A stretch of 64,000 bases of DNA from Fulvia fulva (GCF_020509005.1 NC_063020.1:434001-498000), one strand, 5' to 3'. Counted from the first letter of the stretch, positions 33,780 to 46,867 are shown. Numbers and translations are program-made. The notes: a model not told the origin generated them from the sequence alone.

Positions 33780-36700
33780 GGTTATAGTAAAAGTCTATAA
33801 TAGCGGCGGCCGCGTATTTAAACATATTCTTAGCCGGTTACTAGGTCTTACTATCCTCCTTATTCTAATATCTAAGCTATTTCACCTTATACTAAGTATC
33901 TACTTTACGCTTCTACCACTTCTTTACTTTACCTACTCGCTTACGGGTATATATATCTAAGATCTTCTCTACCTTATATATATATATATATATATATAGG
34001 TATTACGACTATATTAGCGACTATATCGGCTTCGGTAGTATCGGGCTCGATAGTTATCGGCGGTAGTAGTACTAGATACTAGCCTTCGAGTAGTAGGAAG
34101 TCGGGATGATCGGCTCGCTAAAGTAACGAGGTATAAAAGTAGTTGTCGAGTCCTACTATAGCGTCCGACAATCTTAGTTTATATAAGAGCTTAGCTAGTA
34201 TAACTTCTATAATCTAGTACGGGCTAGTGTTTCTTCTATCGAGCTTCTTAGATAGTCGAGTCGTACGGATGTTCTTAGTACTTAGGTATACCTAGTCGCC
34301 TACTTTATAGTCTAGCGGGATACTTCGGTAGCGGTTTACTACTTTAGCTTAGAGAGCTTATAACATCCGTATATTTTCTTAAAGGTGCTTATAAAGGTCG
34401 TAAATCCGGCGTACGAAGGCTTTAGCCGATCGCGTATCTAGTCGCTAGAGAGTAGTTAGTCCTCCCTCTTTTCTAGCGCTTAGGTCTACGCGCTCTATAA
34501 ACTTAGGGTTATAGCCTAAAGTAGCGTAGAATAGCGACATACTAGTAGTTTTAGAAAGGTAGTTATTAATCGTGAACTACGCTAGATAAAGCTATTCTAC
34601 CTAGTTATCTTATACCTCGTTAGTAAATATATAAAGATACTGTTCTATTACTTAGTTAGTACGTTCCGACTGTCTATTAGTTTCTAGGTAGTATAAAGAA
34701 CTTAGCTTACGACTTATACGAAGCGTCTTATAAAGTTTCTTCTAGAAGGTAGTAACCTATTATTTACTACGGTCTGAAGTAATAGTATTAGAAAATCCGC
34801 GTCGGGAGAATATATACTTAAGGAAAAGTCTTACCGTATTCTATATAGTTATCGCTCCGATCGGAATTAGCTCGACTTCCTTCGTTAGCCTATCTATTAC
34901 GGTTATAATGTTGTTATAGGTTATACTATCGAGGGTACTATTAGGAAGTCCGACTATAAAGTCTACCGTAATATATATCTAAGGTCGGTCCGGTACTAAA
35001 AGTAGGTATAACGATCTAGGTGGCTAGGAGTATAGAGATTTCGTCGTACGGTATATATAGTAATTCGCGGTATATCTACGTACTTATCTTACTAAGCTAG
35101 GCTAATAGAATTCTCGTACTACGAGTTTATAGGTTTGAGCTCGTCCTAGATGTCCTACTACTAGAGCGTTATAATTTATTCTAATAAGCCGAGTCTATAG
35201 GGCCTAGTTATTAGGTACCTATAGGCTCTAACTATCGTACTAGTTTCGTATATATAATATGTTACTATCTACCTTACAGTACGTAGGGTATATCTTCGCC
35301 TTCTATAAGAGTAGAGGGATAGTACTATCTTTCCGTAGTATCTTAATTGCCGCCTTAAGTTCTTAGTCTAGGGCATAAGTAGTCGTTATACGGTACTCGA
35401 GTTTAGCTTCGACTTCGGCTTCATTTATAGTCTATACTTCCTAAGCTCGTACTAGCTATGTTTATAGTACCTGTTCTAGTTCTAGAATGAACTCGATTGC
35501 TTTAGGATTTAGGGGAGTCGTCTCTTCTTCTTCGGGCGTATCTTTAATAGTAGCTCGTATAGAGCCGATCTTAAGGAATCGCTCTAGCGAAAGTAATGTC
35601 TAATACTAGTACTAATTTCTCGGATCGTCTACCCCCTACGGAAGGTCCTAGCTACGTCTCGTTAGGCTATCTAGCTTCGTTCCTTATATACCTAGGCGGT
35701 ATATAATCTAGAAGTTAAATTGTAATAGAAATTCTTCCTATCGCGCTTATCGGCGATTTAGCTACTTCGTAGTCATAAAATATCCAAGGTTCTTATAGTC
35801 TATAAACACTTTGACTAGATCGCCGTCCTCGTCTACTTTATAAGTAAGCTCCGGGCGCTACTCTTCGAATACTTTAATAATCGTAAGGAGTTCCTTATCG
35901 TAGATCTCGTAATTATACTCCTAGGGGCTTAGCTTCTTCGAATAGAAAGCTATAGGATGTAACACTCCCTACTCGTCGTATTATAAGAGTACACCTATAT
36001 TAACAAAGTCTAAGGAATTAGTCTCGACGACGGTCTACCTACCCGGTATATAATATACTAGTATACCCGCCTTACTAAACGCTACTTTTAACGCCTCGAA
36101 TGCCCTCTAGCAATTATCATTCTAGTTGATTCTATGGTTCTTATGATTACTAGGCCTATCTAACTTCGTTAGGTTAGTTAATAGGGATGTAATACGAGAG
36201 AAGGCCTCGATAAACCTACGGTAGAAGTTTGTAAATCCTAGGAAGGCTTAGACATCCTTAAGATCAGTTAGTGCTTCCTAGGTCTATATACATTCCAATT
36301 TCTCCGGGTCTATCTCGATGCCCTAGGGTATAATAATAAGGCCTAGATATTTTATACGTTCCTAGTAGAACTCGGACTTATCGATATTAATAGTAAGCCC
36401 GGTATCTCGTAGCTTAATTAATACCTTTCGTACGTATTCGACGTATTTCTCTAGAGTGTCGCTAAAGATAAGGACGTTATCTAGATATACTAATACAAAG
36501 TTATCTAGATATTCCTATAGAACCTTATTAATGTATAACTAAAAGGTTACGGGTCCGTTATAGAGGCCGAACGGTAATACGAGGCATTCGTATATACCGT
36601 AGCGTATTACGAAAGCTATTAGCTACTCGTGCCCTTCCGCGATATATAACTTATTTAAGGCTACTATAATATCTAGTTTCGTAAAGTACTTCTTTCCGTA

Positions 36701-37600
36701 TATACGGTTAAGCGTTTCCTATATTAATAGAATAGGATAGCGATTCTTAATAGTAATAGCGTTTAGCCTACGGTAGTTAATATATACTCGTAGCCCTCCT
36801 CTAGGCTTTCTTACTACTAATACCGGTACCGGTAACTAGCTTGTTTTCTAACTAGCCTTACGTACCTTACCTTCTTAAGTCTATTCGAGTAACTATTTCT
36901 TAACGGCTTCATTCTCCTTCTCGGCTAGTCCGTATAGCTTTCGATATAGCGGTTCTTAAGGTCTACCGAGTTTGATATAAATCTCATAGTCGATACCTAG
37001 TCGGTAAGGTAGGAGTCCCTCGTAGTCCTTTACCTAGAAAGTATCTATAATGTCGTAGTATATAGGCGGGAGCTTCTCTTGAGGATTGTAGTTAAACTGC
37101 TTATTTAAGAACTAATCTAGGTCATTAGCTACTATCGCGCTTAGTTTAAGGCTATTATCGTTATTGTCGTTATCCTCGCGCCCCGTAGGTATATATAGAA
37201 GTACTCGGCCCTAGGCCGGTACGCGTATATCTCCTATACGCGCTACGAGACTTCCTAGTAATCTACCTCTTTATCTACCTCTAAAGCGGACATATTTAGC
37301 TCCGCCCCTCCGGCTATAAATCCTACTAATTCGCTAGTAAAGGGCTTTAGTCTATATTTCGTTTACTAGGTTCTACCGATATAGTTTAGAGATTATACTA
37401 TTATCGATGTCTTATTATATAGATAGTGACCGAAGTAGTAGTTAGATCTAAACGCCACCTCGCTAGTTTCCTAGAAGATGTTCGGGTTATACGCGGAGAG
37501 CTACGGTAGTCTAAAGACGATGTCGTATTCGAGGTCGGTAACGTAGTATAGTATTTACTCGTAATAACCGCCGATAACTACGTCTATACGGGCTATATAT
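33780..37600 (-). pseudogene. pol: gypsy C pol: protease/RT/RNase H/integrase with chromodomain
   Basis: Minus strand, N to C. Probable protease is at 37600-37100. RT runs from about 36960 to 36220, with catalytic site YLDN (36476-36487) for YLDD. RNase H/connection spans 36200-35650 (KKLSP-EYNYEIYDKELL). The integrase core lies at 35000-34600 (VDFIVGLPNSTLDS, then TSDRS), with a C-terminal GPYxIxE-type domain near 34250. A chromodomain is at about 34000-33800 (KILDIYTRKRVGKVKKWQKR, then YKVK). A full-length pol in layout, heavily TAG-interrupted. Confidence 0.82.
33975..33998. repeat. (TA)12 microsatellite inside gypsy C
   Basis: 24 bp of alternating T and A within the coding region just before the chromodomain. 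It may descend from a TACA/TATG-type stretch turned into pure TA by RIP. Confidence 0.8.
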
Positions 37601-37875
37601 ATGATCTAACGCGCTATAGCCGATCTATCTCCTAGTATTAATTGTCTATTCTTCGTTAAAGGGATTAAGGGGGTTATATATTTACGTATAAATTTCTAAT
37701 TAAGAAAGAGAGAGATAGAGATAGAATCTATAAGGCCGCGAGCCTTTTTATATTATATTATTACGGGTAATACTATATAAGGGTATATAGCTAGTTATTG
37801 TTTATCTAGTATATATACCGATATCTTAAGCTCCTTACTATAGTCCGTCTCTTATATTCTATATCTCTTAATCTT

Positions 37876-38025
37876 TATTACGGGTAGTGATCTATAAGAC
37901 AATAGTATAGGGTTGCCGTAAAATAAGCGTTATTTAGTAAGGCTACGAAAGAGAAGCGCGAAGCGCGCGAGATATATAAGGAAGCGCTAAGGCGCGCGAC
38001 GTTACGGTAGTAGTAAACCGTAATA
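37876..38025 (-). repeat. 3' LTR of gypsy D (150 bp)
   Basis: Terminal TATTACGG...CCGTAATA inverted ends. Matches 51554-51703. The adjoining run of seven C (38029-38035) is the complement of its polypurine tract. Confidence 0.88.
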
Positions 38026-38599
38026 GTACCCCCCCTTTAGATCGCTATTTGTCCTCGGACTGCTCTGTCTCTATAGTAGTATATCTACGAAAACTATATT
38101 ATCCTCTAGTCTACCTTGTTTAGCTTAAGCACTCTCTAAACTCTTAATATCCTCCTTACTATTAACTACTATATCTGTCGGGCGGCTAAGCTAGTACGGC
38201 TATATAGAGGCTTAGGGTATATAGCGATATCCTTGTTCTAACGCTTATTATAGAGACTTCTATCCGTTATTATCTTTATAGAAGTAGGTATACGCGGTTC
38301 TATAGTAGCCCTAGCGTATTAAGTATCCGAGCCTATATCTATAGCGTTTGTTTCTATAGAGCTTTATAGGTTAACTATAGGCGTGTCGAACTCTATCGCA
38401 CTCGTATTAAGTCTTATCGAGTAGCGTAACGTCCTTACTTATAGCTTAGACGCCGTTACGGGCGTATTAGTTTACGGTATAACTACCGGTATAGACGTAC
38501 TCGCGTTCTCTATAGGCAACTACCTAGACTTAGTATAAGATCGTAGTATACTAGTAACTCGGTCCTTATTAGGTACCTAGTCGTACGGCGGCTTAAAGT

Positions 38600-41500
38600 C
38601 GGCGGGTATAGACTTCGTCGGAAAGTTATAGTGAAAGTCTATAATAGAGGCGGCTACTCCTACTAATACTTCTAGTATCTCCTAGCTCGGCTCGCGGTAT
38701 CCTTTCTACTTTACTAGGTACTTATACTTGTCTTACTTCGGTAGTAAGTATTTTAGTAGTCGTCCCTTTAGCTTAAAATATTTCCTATCGAGTATATCCT
38801 CTACGAAGTACTCTTCGGATGTTTCGCCGTCGTCGTCGCGGGTAATCTCGATTAGAGGCGGCGGTGCTAGGATCTGTCTAGGTTCGGGGTTATTAGTAGC
38901 TAGTTATAGGAGCGAGGCGTAGAAAGTGTTATAGAGATTGCCTAACTAATCGGGTATTATAACGCGGTAAGTATTTTGATACGGGAGTACTACGGTGATC
39001 TCGTACGGCCCTACGTTCTTAATATCGAGCTTCTTAGACGGGCGTGTTATTGACTAGTTAGTAGTGTTAATATAAACTTCGTCGCCGATGTTATAATTCG
39101 GAGGTAGCTAGTAATATACGTTTATAAAATCTACTTATAATGCTTAGGCTAACACAATTTCTTGCCTTAGAGATACGTATATCTAGTTTATACGCTTAGT
39201 AAACGTATTCGTAGATTCTGTATCGAGTAGTTACTTATAGGGTATAAGCTTTATAGGGGTAGTTAGACTAGTATCCGTGAATTCTAGGTTACGACCGGTA
39301 TTAGCGTAGAAGGGTAACACTCTAGTAGTAGCTAATATATAATTGTTAGTAGTAAACTCGGTAAGTAGTAACTAATCAACCTAATCATCTTAGGCGTAGT
39401 TAATATAGGCCCTAAGGTAACGTTCTATAACCTTATTCGTGTTTTTAGACTATCTATTAGATTCTAGGTAAAAGGCCGTCGATAGTCGTTATTAAATACC
39501 GAGTAGGGAGCAAACTCGTCTCTAGAACGTAGACGTCTACTAGGAGCCCCGATCCGAGACGATACTCTTAGGAATACTATAACGTACGAAAATATAGCGG
39601 ATAAAGATGTATACGATATATAGGGCGTCTATCTATAGTACTAGGATTAGGTATCTCTCCTTAGTAAGCCTATACGTAACTATAAGGACGTTCTTATACG
39701 TTTGTCTATCGGTTAAGCTCTTACTTATAGGCAAATCTATAACGAAGTTAATAGCGATATCCTCCTATACTCCGAAGGGTACTAGTAATAGTATAAGGAG
39801 GCCCTAATACTACTAATTTGACGGAACCGTTGTTCTATATATAACATAATTACGGACGAATCTCTTAATCGTTTATACTATACGTAGCTAGCGGTAGTAT
39901 CTACTAATCAACTCGAATGTCTTTTTACGGCCGGGATGCCTAGCCGCGGGTATGTCGTAGAAACGTTTCGTAATTAGAGTACGAAGTTCTACTACGCTAG
40001 TAACTTCTAGGACAAACAAGCTATATCCTCCGTAGGCGTTCTTTATATAGATTATACTATCTTCTACTTTAGACGTGCGATCGTCGATCTTATATTTACG
40101 TAATAGGAGTACTTACTAGTTCTAGGATAGCTATTATATAGTAGCCTAAACGGTCTCTTCGTTATATAGAGCCTTGACTTATATAAGTAAATCCTACTAT
40201 ACTACCTACTACGCTACCTTCCCCTCCCGTAGCTCGCTTAAATTAAGCTTAATATCGAGGCGAGCGGGCGGTAGGATGACCTAGCTCTAATACTATAGAC
40301 GTGAATCGCTTAGATCCGACGGTAGATCTTACGATCGTCTAGTAAGGCTATTAGGCTTTATACTCTATATACCTAGACGATAGGTGATTTTGAATACGAA
40401 CTGTACTAGGAACTATACCTAGCGTGCCTACCGTCTATTAAGTTGTTTCGTACTTATAAAGTATTCTAGGTTCTTATAATCGGAGTAGATAATAACGGGA
40501 TTGTTATCTATATCCTTCGTATTCTTAAAATCGGTGTCTATATTATCGTCTAAGTTAACGGTGAGCTTAGGTCTCTATTCTTCGAAGGCGAGGACGATAG
40601 CTAATAGTTCCTTATCGTAAATCTCGTAGTTGTACTCCTATAGTGACATCTTCTTAGACATATATACTACCGGTCTCTAGACGTCTCCGTGTTTCTATAA
40701 AATTACTACTATAGTAACGAAATCTAAGGCGTCTGTTTCGACTATAGTTTCTAACCCTAGTACGAAGTGTACGAGTACCGTGTCAGTTAAGAATACATCT
40801 TTTCATCCTTAGAAGGCTACTTTGTATTCTATTGTCTAAACGAATAGTATCGGCTTACTATTCTTACTAGTCTTTATTAAAATTCGTAAGGGGTATATAG
40901 ATTTTAGAGAAGTTCTATATAAACCTTCGATAGAAGTTTCTAAACCTAAGGAATACTTATACATCCTTTAGGCATATTAGAGTAAGCTAGTTCTTAACTA
41001 CGTCGACCTTTTCTAGGTCTATATAGATACCGTCGACTCCTATAATAATACTAAGGTACTTCGTCTCTATTTAGTAGAACTCGTATTTGTCGATATCTAA
41101 TTATAGGCCGGCTTTACGTATACGCTATAGTACTTTACGTACGTGTTATATATATTCCTCGAATGTGTCGCTAAAGATTAGGATATTATCTAGGTATACT
41201 AAATAGAAGTTATCGAGATACTCCCTAAGCGTATCGTTAATATATAATTAGAATGTTCCTAGAGCATTATATAGGCCGAAAGGCATTACTATATACTCGA
41301 ATTGACTATAGCGAGTACTAAACGTAGTTTTCTATTCGTAGCCCTCCGTAATATAAATGCGGTTAAAGGTAGAGATGACATCGAGTTTAGTAAAGTACTT
41401 CTTCCTATTTAGGCGGTTAAGCGTTTCTTAGAATAGCGGTATTAGGTATCTACTTTTGACCGTAAGGATATTAAGAGCTCTATAGTCGATATAGACCCGT

Positions 41501-42350
41501 AGACCGCCGCCTAGTTTACGTATAATAAGTACTAGTATAGAAGCCGGGCTCGTACTTCGTTATATCGCTCTAGATTCTAGCTAATAATCGACCTACTTCT
41601 TAATTACCTTATTCTCGCGAGACGACATTACGTATAGCCGCTTAAAAGGAGGTGACTTAGTTTCGTCCTTAAGGTGTATTTTATAGTCTTTGCTAGGGCG
41701 GTAAAGTAGGATCTTTAATATATCCTAACGGTTAAAACAGTCCTTAAAATCGTATAGTTCCTAGGGCAAGTAGACCTTAGTATCTTAGTCCTTGTCTTTG
41801 CCTTTTATAAATCTATCGATGTCGCTGTTCACTATTATTACATATACTATTAAGGGGTTTACTAACTACACCTTCCGAAGGTTTATAGCGTAGAGCCTAG
41901 TAGGATCGAAGTCTTACCTAGTTGCTACTATTACGTAGGCTCGTAATAGGTTAGCGTAGTGCTTCTGACTAGGTAGTATAATCTACATTATATAGACTTC
42001 CGCTCCTTTCTTACGAGCTAGTTTTGCTACGTAGGCCGCGGAGATGTTTACGATATCGATCTCTAGTTCTAGTTCGACAACTCGTTACTTTTGTTTCGTA
42101 TATCGGCACGGTCGCTTTAACGTCTTAACGCCGTCTACCGGTAACGGTTATCGAGTATATATACGGAAGTCATCCTCTTCGTCCTCGAACGTCGTATAGA
42201 GCTATAGTTAGGGTATATACTTAGGTAACGATAGCGTAGGAGCGGTGACTTCGTCGGGGTTATCTTCTACTATCGGCGGTCGATAATTGCCTAATAGTAC
42301 TAGCGTAGCTAGATAGTTAATAGACTATACTATTAGGTACTTATTAGACC
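38600..42350 (-). pseudogene. pol: gypsy D pol: protease, RT, RNase H, integrase, chromodomain
   Basis: Minus strand. The protease region is near 42350-42000, without a safe active-site call. RT spans about 41650-40900, with catalytic site YLDN (41185-41196) followed by ILIFSDTF. RNase H lies at about 40850-40450. Integrase occupies 40350-39000. The chromodomain near 38840-38690 reads FVEDILDRKYFKLKGRL, then KYKYLVK and a Lys-Gly pair. TAG codons throughout. Open frames on the plus strand at 38728 and 39607 are antisense shadows. Confidence 0.8.
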
Positions 42351-42849
42351 TCTAGTTTGCCCTATAGGTACGGCAATTCAAATGATTCATTATTATAATG
42401 CCCTTCTCCTATTATATCTCTAGTTCGTAGTCTACGAACTAACTAGAGCCGAGTACGATATTATACTCTAGTGATTCTACTAGATAGTAGCTAAGGATTT
42501 CGACGTGGCCGCCGATATTAAAAGGAAAGTACGTAGACTCGGTAATAAGCTCGTTAGCGGAGCCGCTATTAGCTAGTCCTAATTAAAGAGGTTCTTTCTA
42601 GAGTCGAGGAAGATTATATATACGAGCGTATATAGAATTTATATACTAAGAGGTAGTACTATAATTAAGGAAGGTAAGAGCTTAACTACTATCTATACTA
42701 CTAGGCATTATAAGGTAAGGGGACACTCTCGGCCTTAGTGCCCCTTGTATAATAGGCGGTATTAGAGAGCTTACTAATATACGTAAAGCGTACTCTAGTC
42801 CTTATATTACCGTATCTCGCTATATTTCCTTCTTAGTATTATGTTCGTA

Positions 42850-44950
42850 AGTAGGACTAACGGTTGTCGTACTTAAGTGTTAGTCTAGCTATTTCCCTAT
42901 TACTAAGGGTTAGCCGGTGTCTATATTATAGAGCTAGTATTCGGGCGCGGCGGAGGGCGCTTATACTACTTAATAGGGTAGTCTAGCGAGTATAAGTTAT
43001 AGTCTATACGGCGGTAGCGGACATAACCGCCTACTATAATAATACTAGCCTTCTCCTTAGGCTCGAGCTTCTTAAGTTCCTTAAATTCGCGCGGCATCCA
43101 AGTGTATAGCTTAAGGCCTAAACCTTAGGCTACGCCGAGCGCGGTAGGTATAGTACCGTTACTACCGCTAGTACTACGAGGTAGTCGTAGTATAGCTAGG
43201 GTCTTTGACTTTAGGCGCTCGAACTTAGCTTCGAGCTTATAGTATAGGTCGACTAAGTCTTCGCGGTCCTTAGTCTCTATAGGTAGTACCTCTATATATT
43301 TGTAGTTAAGCTTACCCTCGAGTAGGCGGTGATTAGTCTTAGCTAATAGGTCGTACAAGTTACGCTATTTATCGTACTTAGCGATAAAGATAGAAAATGA
43401 CTCGTTCTTACCCTACTATAAGACCTAAAGCTTCTAGAGGGCCTTGCCTACGACGTCCTTCTTACTATACCGGTCGATAAGGAATTAGATTATCCTATCG
43501 ATAGACTTAAAGGGGTCAACGTAATTACGCTTAGTACGCTTAGAGGGTACTCGCGGATTATATAGCTAGTACGGGTACCCGTCGAGGTAGTTAAGGATAT
43601 AGCGTAGTCCGTCCTCGATAGTCTAGAACTATATTACGGACAGCTTAATCTCTAGCTAATCGAGCTAACGGTTAAAGTTTATATTCTTATAATCGAACTT
43701 ACTTTCTAGGTCCTTAACTAACTTGTTAGTATATATAATATTAACGGAGGGTTCGATAGTAGTAAACTAGCTAACGGCGGTATTACTAGTCACCCTAGAA
43801 GTACTACTAGGTATGTCCTAGCGTTCTCGTTATAAGGAGTTACGGCGTAGATAACGGCGTAGTCGACTATTATCTCTACCCTTATCGTTATTAGAGTTGT
43901 CTCCGTTGTTATTACTACTACCTCTACTACCTCCTCGTCGGGTGCCTCTACCTATACGGTCCTACTAAGTAGGAGGCGTAGGTGATCGTAAAACACCGTT
44001 ACGACGAGGGGAGTAGACGCGGACCTAACGACTACGGTCATTATTATTATTACCGTTAGTACCGCTAATATTGCTAGTACCGTTCGTGTCCTTAGCTACT
44101 AGCTAAGCCTTTAGCTCTACTACCTCCTTATTTAGAGCCTGATTACGCTTAGATAGGGCTTTAATGTCCTTAGGTAATATGCCTACCTACGACTCCTCGA
44201 CCTGTCTAAAGAGTATATCGTTATCCTATCGGAGGCGCTAATTAGCTTCCTTAAGGTCTTATATCTAACTCTTATACTTCTAGTATTTATTAAAGTAGAA
44301 TATAAAGAGGCCCTTAATATCCTTATCCTTATCGAGTTGACTAAGACTCTCGGATACGATATTACGTTCCTTCTTTATATCGGCGTACTTACGCTATATA
44401 ACCTTATTAGCCTTCTTTAGGGACTCGACCTAGTTAAAAAGTGTAATAAAGTCTGACTATATCTAGCGAACGAGGTGAAACATAATCTCCGGGTATACTA
44501 TAGTACGAGTCGCGAACTCGGCTAGGCTCTTAATAGTAGTATACTCTAAGGCGATTGCCTACTCCTTAGATTAGCGTATATTATTAGTTTTACTATCTTG
44601 TGTCGATATATTATCTCTTAACTCTATGATCTTATACACCTTGATTCCTCCTTCTTCTAAGATCTATTCTTCGTCGAGGAATTGTACGAAGTTAATAGGG
44701 TCGGAGGTTAAGGCAAACTGCTATTCTTTAGGTAGTAGATCCTTCTCGATCTCTTATTATTCGGCGGCGAATACGTTCGAGTCGTCGTCGGAAGGGAAGG
44801 TACCTAGGGCGGTATCGGTGCCTAGGTTATCGAGTGTCTACGTTTTAGTAGATATAGTTAGGAAAAGCTTAGCGCGTACGAGCGACTAACGCTTATACTT
44901 ACTAAGATTTAGATAAAGAGGTTGCTTAGGTAAGAGCACCCCGTTAGTAG
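42850..44950 (-). pseudogene. gag: gypsy D gag
   Basis: Minus strand. A coiled-coil-like charged N-terminal part (about 44600-44100) is followed by an Asn/Gly/Arg-rich linker (44100-43850). The capsid-like region is about 43750-43100; its longest open piece is 43358-43125 (MYDLLAKTNHRLLEGKLNYK). The C-terminus has lost its zinc knuckle Cys residues to Tyr (near 43040). The layout equals that of gypsy C gag at 51704-53620. Confidence 0.72.
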
Positions 44951-45049
44951 TGCTACCGGGTATAGCTATATTATACTATTACGTAGTAGATAAGACTACT
45001 CTCTTAGTAGGTATATAAGGGCCCTATAAGAGTAGGGAGGCGCGCGTTT

Positions 45050-45144
45050 TACGCAAAGGAGAGAGGTGATCTATTGACTTAACTAGTACGCTTGTTTACG
45101 CGACTATAGTTATTATTAGTACGCCTATACGCGCGACTCGACGG
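45050..45144 (-). repeat. gypsy D leader: unit 1 of an approximately 124-bp tandem duplication
   Basis: The block GCGTTTTACGC-AAGGAGAGAGGTGATCTATT...TTGTTTACGCGA near 45053-45111 recurs near 51475-51532. With gypsy A removed the two copies are about 124 bp apart. Gypsy A is inserted between them. Confidence 0.7.
45140..45144 (+). repeat. Left target duplication of gypsy A (GACGG)
   Basis: GACGG before the 5' LTR, repeated at 51436-51440 after the 3' LTR. Confidence 0.95.
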
Positions 45145-45664
45145 TGTCATGGTCTCCCCACAGAGAGTACGGAAGGTGGGGACAGAAGAGCCTCAGAGTG
45201 CTCAGAAGTCGTCAAGAAGTGACAGTCCAGCTTGGTGTGTGAGCGCCAAGAATCACATGCCCCGCAACATTCACTACGGGACCCAGCCCTCCAAATTCAC
45301 CCCTCTACCAAACCTTGACAGATTCACTTCGGCTCGTGACTGTGTGACTCACGGCACTCCCGCGAGCACCCGCGACTGCGCTGGACCCTGGAAGAAGCAC
45401 GTGGAAGACTCGGAACGTAGGGCAGGTTGGAATAAGGTTTTGAGCAAAGCTGCTGAGCGCGGCTTCGCACGGGTTAGCCCTGTTGATGCGGGGACACGCA
45501 CTCGCGAGGGTCGCGTATAAATATCTGGCCTTCCCCAGGCCTCTCTTGCTTCCTTCGTTTTTTGTTTTGTGTAGCAATCATACCATACCCTTTTGCATCT
45601 GCACTTCGCACCTGCATTCTCGCTTTCACCCTTGCATCTCACAGGCCAGGCTCTCGCCCTGACA
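45145..45664 (+). repeat. 5' LTR of gypsy A (520 bp)
   Basis: TGTCATGG...CCCTGACA. Differs from 50916-51435 at CACAG/CATAG, ACGG/ACAG and GTTT/GTCT, all transitions; I saw no other difference. Confidence 0.96.
45515..45523 (+). promoter_or_regulatory. TATA box in gypsy A 5' LTR
   Basis: GTATAAATA in the LTR, conserved in the 3' LTR (51286-51294) and in A'. Transcription would start some 30-45 bp downstream, near 45545-45560, which would define the R region. Confidence 0.65.
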
Positions 45665-45675
45665 TCACAAAAGAC
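45665..45675 (+). promoter_or_regulatory. Putative self-priming primer-binding site of gypsy A
   Basis: TCACAAAAGAC directly after the LTR. Nine of its eleven bases are complementary to GTCTTTTGT in the 3' LTR at 51328-51336, the R-region position 41 bp after TATA; the 5' LTR has GTTTTTTGT at 45557. That arrangement matches Tf1/sushi-type self-priming, in which the first bases of the transcript serve as primer. No clear tRNA complement is visible. Inference. Confidence 0.5.
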
Positions 45676-45706
45676 CAACAAACCGTCAACCACTCGAGTC
45701 ATCCTC

Positions 45707-46867
45707 ATGGGTGACCACGCCACCGATGGAGGTGTCAACCTCGACAACCAAGACACTCTATTCCACTTCAGTGAGTGGACTGACATCCCCTTCTCGAACG
45801 CCGCTGCCTTCGGTGCCTGGGCAAACGCTAACCCCGACACCGCCTACGCTCTCATCAACCGCACCGTCTCCTCTTTCCGCGAGACCGCCCAGCAGGTCGA
45901 GCAAGCAAACAACCAAGCAACATACCTTCAAGGTATTGTGAACACCTTCCAGAACCTCGCCCCGCACGCCGACGACAACCGCCGCCAGCACTTCTCCAAG
46001 AAGGTCAACGACCCAGACGAGTTCGACGGCAACAAGAGCAAGTTTGAGGCATTTGAGACACAGCTCACCATCAAGCTGTTGGCTAATGCCGACCACTTTC
46101 CGCAAGAGAAGGACAAAGTCACGTACGTCTTCTCCCTCCTTCGGGGAGACGCCGCGGCTCAGGTACAACACTACATCGACAACGCCACGCAGACTATCGG
46201 CTGCCCGGACGTCCTCACCTTGATGCAGGACCTCCGTGCTGCCTTTGGTGATCTAGACCGTAGAGCCACCGCCCAGAACGCCATCCACAACCTCCTCCAG
46301 AAGAACAAGAGCTTCGCCGAGTACCTCGCGGCCTTCAACCGCGACATCGGGTTCACCGGCTACAACGAAGAGACCAAGAAGAGCACTCTCCGCCGTGGTT
46401 TGTCAGCAGAGCTTCTTCGAGCCCTCGAGGACAAGGACGTCGGTGCTATGAGCTTCCGTGAGCTCGTCGAGACCTGCCAGCGCCTCGACTCCAACATGAA
46501 ACACACCGCCTCTCTCCTCGCTTCCCGTTCTCAAGGTCGTCAGCCTCGGGGTCCCGGAAGCCACTTCGCTGCTCCACTAGGCGCCGCCGCTCCTACGGCT
46601 CTCCCTCCCGTCTCTGTAGGTGACGCTATAGATCTCAGCGCTGGTGCCGCCGTCCCTCGAGTCCAGGGCCTCGTCAACGGTAAGCTCACTCCCGAAGAGA
46701 AGCTTCGCCGTCGCCAGGCCGGACTCTGCACCTACTGCGGCGGTCCAGGCCACATCGCAGCCAACTGTCCGCAGCTCGCTGCCCGTAACGCCCGCAACCC
46801 GGTTCGCGGCGCTGTCGGCGCTATCGAGCCTGCTCCTGCTGCTCCCGCTGAGCAGGAAAAAGCCTAG
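45707..46867 (+). CDS. gag: Gag of gypsy A (capsid and CCHC zinc knuckle)
   Basis: 386 codons from ATG 45707 (MGDHATDGGVNLDN). The frame is open from 45593, but the upstream ATG lies in the LTR, and 45707 is the first ATG after the LTR. An N-terminal helical part is followed by a capsid-like region at about residues 110-270 (DPDEFDGNKSKFEAFETQL, then RLDSNMKH). A Pro/Ala linker precedes the zinc knuckle CTYCGGPGHIAANCP at about residue 345, and the C-terminus is Ala/Pro-rich. It forms the particle and binds element RNA. The terminal TAG may be a mutated Gln, since the frame continues 16 more codons to TGA at 46916; A' has the same TAG. pol follows in another frame. Confidence 0.88.
   Translation: MGDHATDGGVNLDNQDTLFHFSEWTDIPFSNAAAFGAWANANPDTAYALINRTVSSFRETAQQVEQANNQATYLQGIVNTFQNLAPHADDNRRQHFSKKVNDPDEFDGNKSKFEAFETQLTIKLLANADHFPQEKDKVTYVFSLLRGDAAAQVQHYIDNATQTIGCPDVLTLMQDLRAAFGDLDRRATAQNAIHNLLQKNKSFAEYLAAFNRDIGFTGYNEETKKSTLRRGLSAELLRALEDKDVGAMSFRELVETCQRLDSNMKHTASLLASRSQGRQPRGPGSHFAAPLGAAAPTALPPVSVGDAIDLSAGAAVPRVQGLVNGKLTPEEKLRRRQAGLCTYCGGPGHIAANCPQLAARNARNPVRGAVGAIEPAPAAPAEQEKA

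Larger units (their letters stand above)
33060..37875 (-). mobile_element. Ty3/gypsy chromovirus C, 3' part
   Basis: Minus-strand element with a 3' LTR at the left end, a C-rich polypurine tract and a full pol. The 5' part (gag) lies on the other side of gypsy D at 51704 to about 53620: removing D joins the two reading directions. The 5' LTR is absent. Confidence 0.85.

Noticed and set aside
44626..44889. 87-aa plus-strand frame
   Set aside because: Antisense of the gypsy D gag N-terminal region.
45145..45664. Programmed TAG readthrough as an established feature of gypsy A
   Set aside because: TAG codons also sit in RNase H/integrase regions and every other family here has the same damage; RIP is the simpler explanation. 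Kept only as a testable alternative.
45593..45706. Upstream ATG extending gag by 38 codons
   Set aside because: Begins inside the LTR near its end; the first ATG downstream of the LTR at 45707 fits gag better.
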